Numbered from the stretch's first letter, positions 8,850 through 16,804 are shown. The stretch: DNA of 46,404 bases from Hominisplanchenecus_A murintestinalis (GCF_943193015.1 NZ_CALPCM010000022.1:1-46404), one strand, 5' to 3'. Translations and numbers: made by a program. The notes: a model not told the origin generated them from the sequence alone.

Positions 8850-8878
8850 ATTATAATAAAAATCTTCTTTAAATACAA
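8850..8878 (-). promoter_or_regulatory. Promoter of the Abi_2 gene
   Basis: TTGTAT (8878-8873) and a perfect TATAAT (8855-8850) with a 17-base spacer on the minus strand, about 85 bases ahead of the chosen start. Confidence 0.65.
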
Positions 8879-8916
8879 GCCAAAGATTAAACTATAATCT
8901 TCCCAAAGCCCACACA

Positions 8917-8961
8917 AAAAAGGAACGGATATCCCCCAGATATTTTTCACCGTTCCTTTTC
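8917..8961 (-). terminator. Intrinsic terminator downstream of the first PD-(D/E)XK gene
   Basis: AAAAGGAACGG and CCGTTCCTTTT pair around a 21-base loop. The minus-strand reading ends in a T-run (TTTTTT). It closes the transcript that includes 9101-10810 and the mini-ORF at 8996-9034. Confidence 0.7.
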
Positions 8962-8995
8962 CATACTCTTCTGATACTAAATATTCCTTGCTATG

Positions 8996-9072
8996 CCCAG
9001 ATATCTTCCTCTGCCATTTGATAACCCATAAAGCCTCTCCTGTGTTTGTTTTTATTCATTGTATCACAGGAG
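8996..9072 (-). other. Possible 12-codon mini-ORF behind a Shine-Dalgarno-masking hairpin
   Basis: On the minus strand CAGGAGAGG is followed by ATG GGT TAT CAA and a 12-residue peptide, MGYQMAEEDIWA, then TAG, all before the terminator at 8917-8961. CTCCTGTG and CACAGGAG (9065-9072 and 9037-9044 of the plus strand) pair exactly, so the ribosome-binding site can be hidden in a hairpin. It may be a real leader-type peptide or a decayed gene start. Apart from this and the Abi_2 promoter and the terminator, I see nothing else in 8768-9100. Confidence 0.3.
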
Positions 9073-9100
9073 CTTTCTGCAAAGCATAGGATTCGGGCTT

Positions 9101-10810
9101 CTATTCTGTTTCTATTCTGTTTCCAATCAGTACTTCCTTCCCCCGAAACGCAAATCCGTACTTCCGTATCCTCTCCTCCGGGATTCCTTTCGAACGGAGC
9201 GCGGCAGCGTAGTCCTTTTCCTCTATCTGCCTGAGCGCCGCCTGGACGGTATCTTCCATGCTCTTCTCCTTCGCCGGCTGGTGTATTTTAAATTCCAGTA
9301 TAAACGCATCATCAGTTTCCTGAAGCGGCTCCAGCATCACGTCATATCTTCCGAATCCGCTTTCCCTGTTGGAAGTCAGCACATACCGCCCGGACAGATC
9401 TACCATCAGTCCCAGGACAAAGCCATGATAAAACCTTTCCGGTTCCTGCCGGGACGGGTTCTTCCCTGTATCAAAAGAACTGAATGTTACGGCCGCCACC
9501 GTATTCATGTATTCGTTCATCGCATCTAAATCTCCAAGAAGCAGCGCTTTGATAAAATCATTGTATGCATAAGAGACGCTCCCGAACCACCTGCGCACCA
9601 TCCCCCGGAACATGGTCTTTACTTCAAAGTTCGTCAGCTCCAGCTCATACTCTTCCTTCCAGTCTCCAAACTCTGTCTCATACGCGTTAAACTGCTTCAC
9701 TTTCAGATACCCGGCGGCAAGCAGGAGGCTCCATACTGCCTGCCCGTCGCTGTCCAGTTGGCTGTACACAATCTGCTCGTCTATTTCCGCGCATATGGAT
9801 TTTCCCTGCATCAAATTCTCAAAAGAAGTTTTGATTCCCTTATCCCCCTCGCGAATCAGTTTCCCTGCAAGGCTGTTTGAGCTAGTATTCGCCCAGTAAG
9901 CCGCCAGTCTCTTCTTGCTCAAATAGTTGAGAATTGACCAGGGATTATAAATATCTGTAACGTTTCCGAACGTAAAGCCATCGTACCACTGCTTTACTTC
10001 CATTTTCTTTTCAGACATCCCATATTCATCCAGTGCGCAAAAAACTTCTTCCTCCGTAAACCCAAAGCTGTCCGCATATTCATTTGAAGTAATTGTCACG
10101 ACATTCAGGTTATTCAAATCTGAAAAGATAGATTCCTTGCTTACTCTGGTAATCCCTGTCATAACCGCCCGCTCCAGACAAGGGTTCGTCTTAAATGTGG
10201 AATTAAAAAGCCCACGGATAAACTCTGTCATCTTCTCCCAGTATCCGCCTACATATGCTTCCTGCAGCGGCGTATCATACTCGTCCAGGAGAATGATGAC
10301 CTTTTTCCCATAATAGCGGCTTAAAAAATCTGACATCTTATGAACGGCGACTGCCGCTGTCACCTCTGACATATTCATAGAAATACTTCGGAAATACTCC
10401 TGCTCTTCCTCCGTCAGCAGACCTGTTTTCAACAGAAAATACTTTTTATTGTACAAATCCGTCAGAACCCGGCAGATTCCCTGTTTTGTCATTTCATAAG
10501 TCCCTTCTTTCACATTCGCAAAAGAAAGGCTGATAACCGGATACGTCCCCTGGAGCTTCCTGTATTTCTCATCTTCCCAGATGGAAAGCCCCTCAAACAA
10601 ATCTCCCCGTCCCGCATAGTCTACAGAGAAGAACTGTTCCGTCATGCTCATATTCAGCGTCTTTCCGAATCTCCTCGGACGGGTAATCAGGGTCACTTCA
10701 TCTTCTGCTTCCCACCATTCGCGGATAAAGTCTGTTTTATCAATATAGAAAACATTTCTCGTCCTCATTCTTTCAAAGTCCTGCCGCCCGATTGCTATCG
10801 TCTTTGCCAT
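9101..10810 (-). CDS. AAA-ATPase-like protein with C-terminal PD-(D/E)XK nuclease domain (copy A)
   Basis: A 569-residue protein of the widespread AAA-ATPase_like (PF09820) plus PDDEXK_9 (PF08011) family. The N-terminus has the family signature IGRQDFERMR...FYIDKTDFI, the phosphate-binding loop RPRRFGKT at about residues 44-51, and Walker B KVIILLDEYDTP. The C-terminus has the nuclease-fold motif GFGRYDVMLEP followed by FILEFKI (D ... E-x-K). The start at 10810 follows GGAGGGAAG by 7-10 bases; an ATG six codons upstream overlaps that site. The biological role of the family is unknown; such genes are often multicopy in gut Bacillota and Bacteroidota. It is a close paralogue of 11534-13222 over its whole length and has the same kind of promoter. 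Confidence 0.88.
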   Translation of the reverse strand: MAKTIAIGRQDFERMRTRNVFYIDKTDFIREWWEAEDEVTLITRPRRFGKTLNMSMTEQFFSVDYAGRGDLFEGLSIWEDEKYRKLQGTYPVISLSFANVKEGTYEMTKQGICRVLTDLYNKKYFLLKTGLLTEEEQEYFRSISMNMSEVTAAVAVHKMSDFLSRYYGKKVIILLDEYDTPLQEAYVGGYWEKMTEFIRGLFNSTFKTNPCLERAVMTGITRVSKESIFSDLNNLNVVTITSNEYADSFGFTEEEVFCALDEYGMSEKKMEVKQWYDGFTFGNVTDIYNPWSILNYLSKKRLAAYWANTSSNSLAGKLIREGDKGIKTSFENLMQGKSICAEIDEQIVYSQLDSDGQAVWSLLLAAGYLKVKQFNAYETEFGDWKEEYELELTNFEVKTMFRGMVRRWFGSVSYAYNDFIKALLLGDLDAMNEYMNTVAAVTFSSFDTGKNPSRQEPERFYHGFVLGLMVDLSGRYVLTSNRESGFGRYDVMLEPLQETDDAFILEFKIHQPAKEKSMEDTVQAALRQIEEKDYAAALRSKGIPEERIRKYGFAFRGKEVLIGNRIETE

Positions 10811-10880
10811 AGAATCACTTCCCTCCATTTTCGCCTCTGCCCATTCCTTCTATCCGAAATATCCCGAAAGCCTTTTTTTC

Positions 10881-10909
10881 ATTATACCCAATCCATTCTT
10901 ACTTTTCCA
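10881..10909 (-). promoter_or_regulatory. Promoter of PD-(D/E)XK copy A
   Basis: TGGAAA (10909-10904), 17 bases, then perfect TATAAT (10886-10881) on the minus strand. The same TGGAAA-17-TATAmT layout precedes copy B. Confidence 0.6.
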
Positions 10910-10985
10910 TAGAGAACATACTTTTTTCACCAAAGCTTTTTAATATGTATCTTATTGTATAAATTTCTCTATGCGGGATGAAATA

Positions 10986-11013
10986 CGGCAGACAGGTTCT
11001 TCCCCGTCTGCCG
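10986..11013. other. Hairpin upstream of the XRE regulator
   Basis: CGGCAGAC (10986-10993) and GTCTGCCG (11006-11013) form an 8-bp perfect stem. There is no clear T-run on either side, so it may be an operator or a weak terminator between divergent transcripts. Confidence 0.4.
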
Positions 11014-11041
11014 CATACGTTTCTATGTGTTCTTCTATATT

Positions 11042-11123
11042 TATCGCACTTTCCGACTGCTGTCTGCATCGATTGTACATTCTGCGCAAATGGCATAAAA
11101 GATATGCTTATGCGCAAAACTCT
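11042..11123. repeat. Dispersed structured repeat, copy 2
   Basis: TATCGCACTTTC (11042-11053) and the block 11071-11105 match 7521-7532 and 7574-7607 (about 32 of 35 positions in the block). The right part folds as GCATAA (11093-11098) with TTATGC (11108-11113). It lies just upstream of, and partly inside, the small ORF that precedes the XRE gene. It could be an operator or a mobile-element scar. Confidence 0.55.
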
Positions 11124-11238
11124 TGATGAAGAATCTCTTGTCTCACTTCTACAACCGCTCCTATCCTTACTACCAGGTAAAATTAATAAAAAAGTGCAAA
11201 AAGTGAGACGAATGCTTTTTGCAGGAAAGGACAGATAG
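11104..11238 (+). CDS. Possible 44-residue protein coupled to the XRE regulator
   Basis: A short frame starting MLMRKTLDEESLVSL and ending RRMLFAGKDR. Its stop codon (11236-11238) directly abuts the ATG of the XRE gene at 11239, which would suit translational coupling. The middle is Leu-rich (LVSLLQPLLSLLPGK) and the end is basic, like an amphipathic helix followed by a nucleic-acid-binding tail. No good ribosome-binding site is seen before it, and the first codons overlap the dispersed repeat, so it may be only a leader. No family recognised. Confidence 0.35.
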   Translation: MLMRKTLDEESLVSLLQPLLSLLPGKINKKVQKVRRMLFAGKDR

Positions 11239-11490
11239 ATGCCAAAACCAAGAACCGCTTCCGGTGAAAAAAATCTTGTCGGCTCCCGCCTTATTGAACT
11301 GCGCAAAAGAGACGGGCTGTCACAGCGCGCTCTTGCCTATCGGCTGCAGCTCGCCGGATACGACATTGACAAAAACGTCATTACCCGGATTGAAACAAAC
11401 AAGCGATATGTCACTGACCTGGAGTTAAAAGCTTTTTCAGAACTTTTCCATGTTTCCTACGATTACCTGATTGATGGGAAAAATGACTGA
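11239..11490 (+). CDS. Small XRE-family (Cro/CI-type) helix-turn-helix regulator
   Basis: An 83-residue single-domain DNA-binding protein. GSRLIELRKRDGLSQRALAYRLQLAG fits helices 1-2 of the Cro/CI fold, DKNVITRIETNKRYVTD the recognition helix and turn, and ELFHVSYDYLIDG the typical final helix. AGGAAAGGA lies about 9 bases before the ATG. It is on the plus strand between two minus-strand nuclease-like paralogues and is convergent with the second. The upstream repeat at 11042-11123 contains a palindrome (GCATAA/TTATGC) that could be its operator. It has no extra sensing domain. Whether it regulates the flanking paralogues is not shown. Confidence 0.85.
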   Translation: MPKPRTASGEKNLVGSRLIELRKRDGLSQRALAYRLQLAGYDIDKNVITRIETNKRYVTDLELKAFSELFHVSYDYLIDGKND

Positions 11491-11533
11491 AAACGGTACG
11501 CTGGTATTCTGGGTGACAGAGCAGTGGGCGGAC

Positions 11534-13222
11534 TTACATTCCCTCTATCAGCACTTCCTTCCCCTGGAATGCCACCCCGTACTTCCTTATCCTCTCCTGC
11601 GCAATTCCTTTCGCCCGCAGCACAGCGGCATAGTCCTTTTCCTCTATCTGCTTCAGCGCGGCCGCGGCCGTATCTTCCAGGCTCTGTTCCTTTCTCGGCT
11701 GGAATACTTTAAACTCCAGGATAATCGCATCGTCGTTTTCTTTCTTCGGCTCCAGCATCACATCATATCTGCCGAACCCGCTTTCCCTGTTTGAAGTGAG
11801 GAGATATCTTTCGCTCAAATCCACCATCAGCCCCAGCACGAACCCATGATAAAACTTCTCCGGCTCTGCGCCGTAAGCGCTTTTCCCCGTGTCAAAACAG
11901 CTGAATATATTCAGCGTCACCCTGTTCATATACTCATTCATCGCGTCCAGGTCGCCAAGAAGCATCGCCTTAACAAAATCATTATAGTTCCCATCCCTCT
12001 CCGAAAACCATCCGCGGATCATGTTTTCAAACATCAGCTTGACTTCCCTGTTTGTCAAAGCCAGCCAGTATTTCGTCCTTCCCTCCGCTTCTGTAAACTC
12101 CGTCCTCACCACTTTCAGATAACCGCTGGCAAGAAGCAGGCTCCAGATAGCGTTTTCATTTCCTGAAAGCTGATTATAGACAATCTGCTCATCCAAAAAT
12201 ATTTCCATAGCTTCTCCCTGCAAAAGCCTTTCGAAAGTCTGCTTAATCTTTCCATCTCCCTCTCGGATTATTTTTCCGGCCAGGCTGTTGGAGCTGGTGT
12301 TTGCCCAGTAAGTCGTTAATCTTTTTTTATCCAGGTAATTCAAAATCGACCAGGGATTATAAATATCTGCTTTGTCCCCAAACGTAAATCCATCATACCA
12401 TCTCTTCACATCCTTTTTCATCTCAGGCAATCCAAACTCATCTAATGCCTGAAATACTTCTTCTTCTGTAAATCCAAAGCTATCCTCATATTTTTTTGAA
12501 GTAGTCGTTACGACCTCCAGATTATTTAAATCTGAAAAAATAGATTCCTTACTCACTCTTGTAATCCCTGTCATAACTGCGCGCTCCAGATAAGGATTCG
12601 TCTTAAACGCAGCATTGAACATATTTCTGGTAAAAGAAACCATATCGTCCCAGAAACCATTTACATAAGCTTCCTGCATCGGCGTGTCATACTCATCCAA
12701 AAGGATAATAACCTTTTTCCCATAATAACGGCTCAAAAAATCCGCCATCTTGTGGATTGCTATCGTAGCCGATACCTCTGCCATATCCATAGAAATACTC
12801 CGGAAATATTTCTGCTCCTCCTCCGTGAGCAGGCCCGTTTCCAGCAGAAAATAATTCTTATTATACAAATCCGTCAGAATCTGGCTGATTCTCTGCTTTG
12901 TCATCTCATAATTCCTCTCTTTTACATTTGCAAAAGAAAGACTGATAACCGGGTAACTTCCCTGTAATGTCCGGTACTTCTCCTCTTCCCAGATAGAAAG
13001 CCCCTCAAACAAATCGCCCCGTCCTGCATATTTCACTGAAAAGAACTGCTCCAGCATACTCATATTCAATGTCTTCCCAAAGCGCCTGGGACGGGTAATG
13101 AGCGTTACGCTGTCCGCATTCTCCCACCATTCTTTGATAAAATTTGTTTTATCGATATAAAACCATCCGTTTTTTCTCAAATCCCCGAAATCCTGATGCC
13201 CAATGCCTACTGTCCTTGTCAC
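11534..13222 (-). CDS. AAA-ATPase-like protein with C-terminal PD-(D/E)XK nuclease domain (copy B), GTG start
   Basis: A 562-residue paralogue of 9101-10810 with the same landmarks: IGHQDFGDLR...FYIDKTNFI, P-loop RPRRFGKT, Walker B KVIILLDEYDTP, and the nuclease motifs GFGRYDVMLEP and IILEFKV near the C-terminus. I place the start at a GTG (13222): it follows AGAGGAAG by 8 bases, the spacing and flanking bases (GGAAGTGATTyT) match copy A, and it aligns with copy A's first residue. An in-frame ATG at 13285 would overlap the MATE gene and has no homologous sequence after it. The 46-base gap to the MATE gene allows read-through, but it also has its own promoter. Function unknown. Confidence 0.87.
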   Translation of the reverse strand: MTRTVGIGHQDFGDLRKNGWFYIDKTNFIKEWWENADSVTLITRPRRFGKTLNMSMLEQFFSVKYAGRGDLFEGLSIWEEEKYRTLQGSYPVISLSFANVKERNYEMTKQRISQILTDLYNKNYFLLETGLLTEEEQKYFRSISMDMAEVSATIAIHKMADFLSRYYGKKVIILLDEYDTPMQEAYVNGFWDDMVSFTRNMFNAAFKTNPYLERAVMTGITRVSKESIFSDLNNLEVVTTTSKKYEDSFGFTEEEVFQALDEFGLPEMKKDVKRWYDGFTFGDKADIYNPWSILNYLDKKRLTTYWANTSSNSLAGKIIREGDGKIKQTFERLLQGEAMEIFLDEQIVYNQLSGNENAIWSLLLASGYLKVVRTEFTEAEGRTKYWLALTNREVKLMFENMIRGWFSERDGNYNDFVKAMLLGDLDAMNEYMNRVTLNIFSCFDTGKSAYGAEPEKFYHGFVLGLMVDLSERYLLTSNRESGFGRYDVMLEPKKENDDAIILEFKVFQPRKEQSLEDTAAAALKQIEEKDYAAVLRAKGIAQERIRKYGVAFQGKEVLIEGM

Positions 13223-13255
13223 AAAATCACTTCCTCTCTTATGCCATTTTCTTTT

Positions 13256-13284
13256 AGTATAACGAATATCACAAAATATTTCCA
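13256..13284 (-). promoter_or_regulatory. Promoter of PD-(D/E)XK copy B
   Basis: TGGAAA (13284-13279), 17 bases, TATACT (13261-13256) on the minus strand. The -35 box lies inside the last codons of the MATE gene. The architecture equals that of copy A. Confidence 0.55.
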
Positions 13285-14633
13285 TGTTCTTTTCCGGTTT
13301 TTAACCTCCCGTCCCGGCGCCTCATCCACACAAACGCTATCACGCATACAGCCACCGACAACAAAGACCCTCCCGGCGCCGCCATCCCCATCGGGAACAG
13401 CGTGTCCGCAAAATATTTCGACGCCAGGTACGCGCCGGGAATGCGCACACAGACAATGGACAAAAAATTATGTAAAAAGGAAATCCCCGACATACCATAG
13501 GCACAAAAATACCCGCTGAAGCTAAAATGCATCCCGGCAAACATACAGTCCCAGATATAGCTCCTCAGATACTGACCGCCCAGAACAACCGCCTGCGCTT
13601 CATCGGTAAACATCCCGACAACCGGCTCGGCAATCCACTGTACCAGCACCGATACCGCCAGCCCGAAGCCCGCCGCCAGAAAAACCGCGTAGCGCAGTGT
13701 AAGAACCGCCCGCCCATGCTTCCCCGCCCCGATATTCTGTGCGGAGAGCGCGGAAACTGTAGAAAGCATAGTCGATGGCACCAGGAACACGATTCCTATG
13801 ATTTTTTCCACAATCCCGACAGCCGCCGCGTCATTCAGACCCCTGCGGTTCGCTATGACTGTAATTACGATAAACGCAATCTGGATAAACCCATCCTGTA
13901 TGGCAACCGGAATGCCGATTTTCAAAATCTGCCCCATCATTCCTGCCTGCGGCCTGAAATACTTTTTCTTCAGCGCCAGCCCCGTCTTCTGCCTCCGGAT
14001 AGCGGCTAATGCAATCATCACACTGATTGTCTGGGACAGCGTAGTTCCCAGCGCGGCTCCCGCCGCCCCCAGCCTAAACACGCCGATAAACAGATAATCC
14101 AGCGCAATATTCGCCGCACATGCAACGGCAACAAAATACATCGGGCTTTTTGAATCCCCAAGCCCGCGGAAAATCGAACTGATAATATTGTAAGCCGTAA
14201 TAAACGGAATACCCACAAAACAAATCGTAAGATAAAGCGCTGTACCGGAAACTGCCTCCTCCGGGGTAGACATCACCGCTACAATCGGCTTTACCAGAAA
14301 AAGCAGCAGCACCGTAGCCACAGCCGACACTCCCATAAATAGGGACGCCGTATTCCCCACTGCAAGGGATGCCTCCTCCTGCCGCTTCGCCCCGACTGCC
14401 TTTCCTATCGTTACGGTAGCGCCCATAGCCAGCCCCACTATCATAACCGTCAGCATGTGCATTACCTGGCTTCCCACCGAAACCGCCGTTATATCCTCAA
14501 CGCCATGAAATTGCCCCACAATAAACAAATCTGCCATTCCGTACAAAGTCTGCAAAAAGTATGATAGCAGATACGGTAACGAAAAATATACAATATTTTT
14601 AAATACACTTCCAGATGTCAGATTCTTTTCCAT
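13269..14633 (-). CDS. MATE-family multidrug efflux transporter
   Basis: A 454-residue polytopic membrane protein of the MATE (NorM/DinF) superfamily, which exports drugs and other toxic organic compounds using Na+ or H+ gradients. Evidence is the N-terminal SLPYLLSYFLQTLYGMADLFIVGQF, the LAMGATVTIGKAVGAKR segment after TM2, and the repeated pattern in the second half (IGIPVAIQDGFIQIAF; LSAQNIGAGKHGRA), spread over about 12 hydrophobic segments. Length is normal for the family. The start at 14633 follows AGGA by about 8 bases. A MerR-type promoter with a 19-base spacer lies upstream, but no merR gene is adjacent. Substrate not predictable. Confidence 0.93.
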   Translation of the reverse strand: MEKNLTSGSVFKNIVYFSLPYLLSYFLQTLYGMADLFIVGQFHGVEDITAVSVGSQVMHMLTVMIVGLAMGATVTIGKAVGAKRQEEASLAVGNTASLFMGVSAVATVLLLFLVKPIVAVMSTPEEAVSGTALYLTICFVGIPFITAYNIISSIFRGLGDSKSPMYFVAVACAANIALDYLFIGVFRLGAAGAALGTTLSQTISVMIALAAIRRQKTGLALKKKYFRPQAGMMGQILKIGIPVAIQDGFIQIAFIVITVIANRRGLNDAAAVGIVEKIIGIVFLVPSTMLSTVSALSAQNIGAGKHGRAVLTLRYAVFLAAGFGLAVSVLVQWIAEPVVGMFTDEAQAVVLGGQYLRSYIWDCMFAGMHFSFSGYFCAYGMSGISFLHNFLSIVCVRIPGAYLASKYFADTLFPMGMAAPGGSLLSVAVCVIAFVWMRRRDGRLKTGKEHGNIL

Positions 14634-14639
14634 AATACG

Positions 14640-14745
14640 ATTCCTGCCTGTTTCCGCCCTTTACAGCATAGTTTTCTCCATTCAAAAAACAGGCATTCCA
14701 CTCCTTCCGGGGTTATTATAAACCCTTTTATAGAGGAAGCGTCAA
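14640..14745 (-). promoter_or_regulatory. MerR-type promoter and structured leader of the MATE gene
   Basis: On the minus strand TTGACG (14745-14740) and perfect TATAAT (14720-14715) are 19 bases apart, the stretched spacing typical of promoters activated by MerR-family proteins; CCTCTATAAAAGGG in the spacer gives an imperfect dyad. After the -10 come GGAAGGAG and a four-codon ORF (ATG CCT GTT TTT TGA). A long-range pair GCCTGTTT/AAACAGGC encloses the rest of the leader. Drug-responsive control is therefore plausible, but the regulator must be encoded elsewhere. Confidence 0.5.
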
Positions 14746-14778
14746 GAAAAAACAGAAAACTTTTTATCTTGGAAAATC

Positions 14779-14807
14779 TTGTATTCATGAAAAAATTAAT
14801 TTAAACT
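14779..14807 (+). promoter_or_regulatory. Possible promoter of the two-component operon
   Basis: TTGTAT (14779-14784) and TAAACT (14802-14807) with a 17-base spacer, about 70 bases before the response-regulator start. The match is moderate. Confidence 0.35.
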
Positions 14808-14876
14808 GATAAAAAATGAGCCTGTGGTTTCCCTTTGGACTGTATAGACATGAAAATCACCGGAAAGGATAAACAC

Positions 14877-15569
14877 ATGAAACGAATACTGATTGTTGAA
14901 GATGAACTCTATTTACAGAAAACCATAAAAGAACTTCTGGAAAAGCATGGATATCACACCATAACGTCTTCCAGCCTGTCTGATGCCATGCACTATATGC
15001 TGAACATAGATGATATTGATTTATTTTTGCTGGACATCTGGCTCCCGGACGGAGACGGCTTTCAGCTGTGCCGCCATATCCGGCAGCGCAGCCTGAAACC
15101 CATCCTTTTCCTTACAGCGTGTAACGACGAAGAGTCCGTAGTAAAAGGGCTGAACCTGGGTGGGGACGACTATATTTCAAAGCCTTTCCGTGCCGCAGAA
15201 CTGATTTCCCGCATACAGGCAAACCTGCGCAGGCAAAATCCTTTAAACGCCGTAAAAATACTGCGGGGCGGAGAAATCAAACTGGATAAACAGCAAGGCT
15301 GCGCATATAAAAACGAGGAAAACCTGAATCTGGGCACAATGGAATATCAGCTTCTGCTGGTTCTCATGCAGAATCCCCGCCGCATTGTAAAAAGAGAACT
15401 TCTATTAGAAAAACTGTGGGATAATTCAGGAAAATTTGTAGAGGACAATACTCTTTCTGTAAATATGAGCCGCCTGCGAAGAAAGACCGGCGCTGAGTAT
15501 ATCGAAACAATCAGGGGGTTTGGCTACCGCTTTACAAAACAGACAGAGGAAGGTTTGGACTATGTTTAA
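14877..15569 (+). CDS. OmpR/PhoB-family response regulator
   Basis: A 230-residue two-component response regulator. The receiver domain (about 1-115) has the acidic pocket VEDE at the start, the phosphorylation site in LFLLDIWLPDGDG (Asp about 53), and KPF at the end of beta 5. The C-terminal winged helix (about 135-228) has GTMEYQLLLVLMQNP, DNTLSVNMSRLRRK and ETIRGFGYRF. The start at 14877 follows GGAAAGGA by 7-8 bases; an ATG 14 codons earlier lacks a site. The last 8 bases overlap the kinase start, so the pair is translationally coupled. With the kinase and ABC genes it forms a BceR/VirR-like module; the direct repeats before the permease are its likely target. Confidence 0.92.
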   Translation: MKRILIVEDELYLQKTIKELLEKHGYHTITSSSLSDAMHYMLNIDDIDLFLLDIWLPDGDGFQLCRHIRQRSLKPILFLTACNDEESVVKGLNLGGDDYISKPFRAAELISRIQANLRRQNPLNAVKILRGGEIKLDKQQGCAYKNEENLNLGTMEYQLLLVLMQNPRRIVKRELLLEKLWDNSGKFVEDNTLSVNMSRLRRKTGAEYIETIRGFGYRFTKQTEEGLDYV

Positions 15570-16767
15570 AAAAAGAGATTCTATCTGGATAACAGGCTTT
15601 GCAACTGTAATGCTCCTGATTCTTATTCTCGGATTTCTTTCCCTGTTTTTTATAAAAAATTCTTTTATTACAATGCAGCAAAACGTAATCGGAAAACTGT
15701 ATGAAAGAAACCCTGAACTATGTGCCGAAACCCTGCAATATATGTTTCATGAAGATATCGCCAAAGAAGCTTCCGAAAAGGGAACGCAGGCTCTTATTTC
15801 CCTGGGATACACAGAAAAAGGCGGATATTACCTTTACCGGCACATGGGCTGGCATAAGGCCTTCCTGGGTATTTTTTGCCTTCAGGGAATCCTCGCACTG
15901 CTTCTCCTCTGCCTGTTTTTTCACTTAAAAAGGCAAAATCACCGCGAGGAAGAACTTTTGATTCAGGATATCCGAACCGAAAAACTTCAACTTCCAACAT
16001 ATCGGTTTTCGAATAAGAACGTTGTATTAGAAATCGCGAAACTGTTGGACATGCTTCATGCAAAAGAAGCATATCTGTCCGAAAAAAATAAATCCATACA
16101 GGCGTTTATCGAAAACATTGCACACCAGATTAAAACGCCCCTGAGCTGTATTTCTATTTCTATGGATTTCATGCTGGAAGAATCAGGGGGCAGCCAAAGC
16201 GAACGTATCTCTTCATGCTTTTTGTACTTAAACCGTATCGAATCCCTCCTAAAAATACTTCTTGATATTGGACGCCTGGAATCCGGCAAAACCATCATGC
16301 ACCGTGAACCTTTCTATATAAATCACCTTTTCATGGAATGTAGGGAAATCCTTCCCGACGGAGAACGCCGGATTTCCATTTTAACGGAAACACCTTCGGA
16401 AAACAGTATAGAGTATCACGGTGATTACGAATGGTTAAAAGAAGCTTTTTTAAATATCCTGAAAAACTGTCTGGAACATGACGGCACAAAAGAACCTGTT
16501 TTAGTTTCCCTTTCCCAGACGCCTGAAGGTATCAAGATTCTAATACGTGATCATGGAAAAGGTTTTTCCGAAAAGGATCTTCCTCATATTTTTAACAGAT
16601 TCTATATCCCGGAATCCCTGAAAAATTCCCATACAGGGATTGGGCTGAATCTTGCAAAACTGGTTATCGAAAAACATTTTGGAACCCTAAAAGCCGAAAA
16701 CCATGAAGATGGAGGCGCGGCATTCTCCGTTATCCTCCCCGAATATTCTTTAAAAAGAAAAATATAA
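15562..16767 (+). CDS. Membrane sensor histidine kinase (BceS-like module)
   Basis: A 401-residue kinase. Two transmembrane helices (about 9-31 and 99-122) enclose an extracellular loop of about 65 residues with no recognised ligand domain. The HisKA region carries the phospho-acceptor His in ENIAHQIKTPL (about 188). The ATPase domain has the N box LKEAFLNILKNCLEH, the G1 box RDHGKGF, an F box IFNRFY and the G2 box GIGLNLAK. The start at 15562 overlaps the regulator stop by 8 bases and has AGAGGAAGG upstream. The classical BceS kinases have a very short loop, so this one may sense ligand more directly, or work with the permease; that is inference. Confidence 0.92.
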   Translation: MFKKRDSIWITGFATVMLLILILGFLSLFFIKNSFITMQQNVIGKLYERNPELCAETLQYMFHEDIAKEASEKGTQALISLGYTEKGGYYLYRHMGWHKAFLGIFCLQGILALLLLCLFFHLKRQNHREEELLIQDIRTEKLQLPTYRFSNKNVVLEIAKLLDMLHAKEAYLSEKNKSIQAFIENIAHQIKTPLSCISISMDFMLEESGGSQSERISSCFLYLNRIESLLKILLDIGRLESGKTIMHREPFYINHLFMECREILPDGERRISILTETPSENSIEYHGDYEWLKEAFLNILKNCLEHDGTKEPVLVSLSQTPEGIKILIRDHGKGFSEKDLPHIFNRFYIPESLKNSHTGIGLNLAKLVIEKHFGTLKAENHEDGGAAFSVILPEYSLKRKI

Positions 16768-16769
16768 TG

Positions 16770-16804
16770 CCTGTCACCTTCCTGTAAGGTTCCTGCTGTA
16801 AAAT
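16770..16804 (+). promoter_or_regulatory. Direct-repeat operator and -10 box in front of the ABC permease
   Basis: CCTGTCA (16770-16776) and CCTGTAA (16781-16787) form a direct repeat with 11-base period, and a weaker CTGTAA follows (16796-16801). ACCTT/AAGGT around it also make a dyad. A TAAAAT -10 box (16799-16804) has no -35 box at the usual distance; the repeats occupy that place. This is what OmpR-family activators use, so the neighbouring response regulator is the likely binder. Confidence 0.5.

Noticed and set aside
9059..9529. Plus-strand ORF with an Arg/Pro/Ser-rich product over the nuclease-like gene
   Set aside because: A near-identical antisense frame appears over the paralogue at 11471-11794, so it only reflects the conserved coding strand.
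9101..13222. XRE gene plus PD-(D/E)XK gene as a toxin-antitoxin pair
   Set aside because: The genes are on opposite strands and not overlapping, the nuclease-like family is not a known toxin, and XRE proteins are common neighbours.
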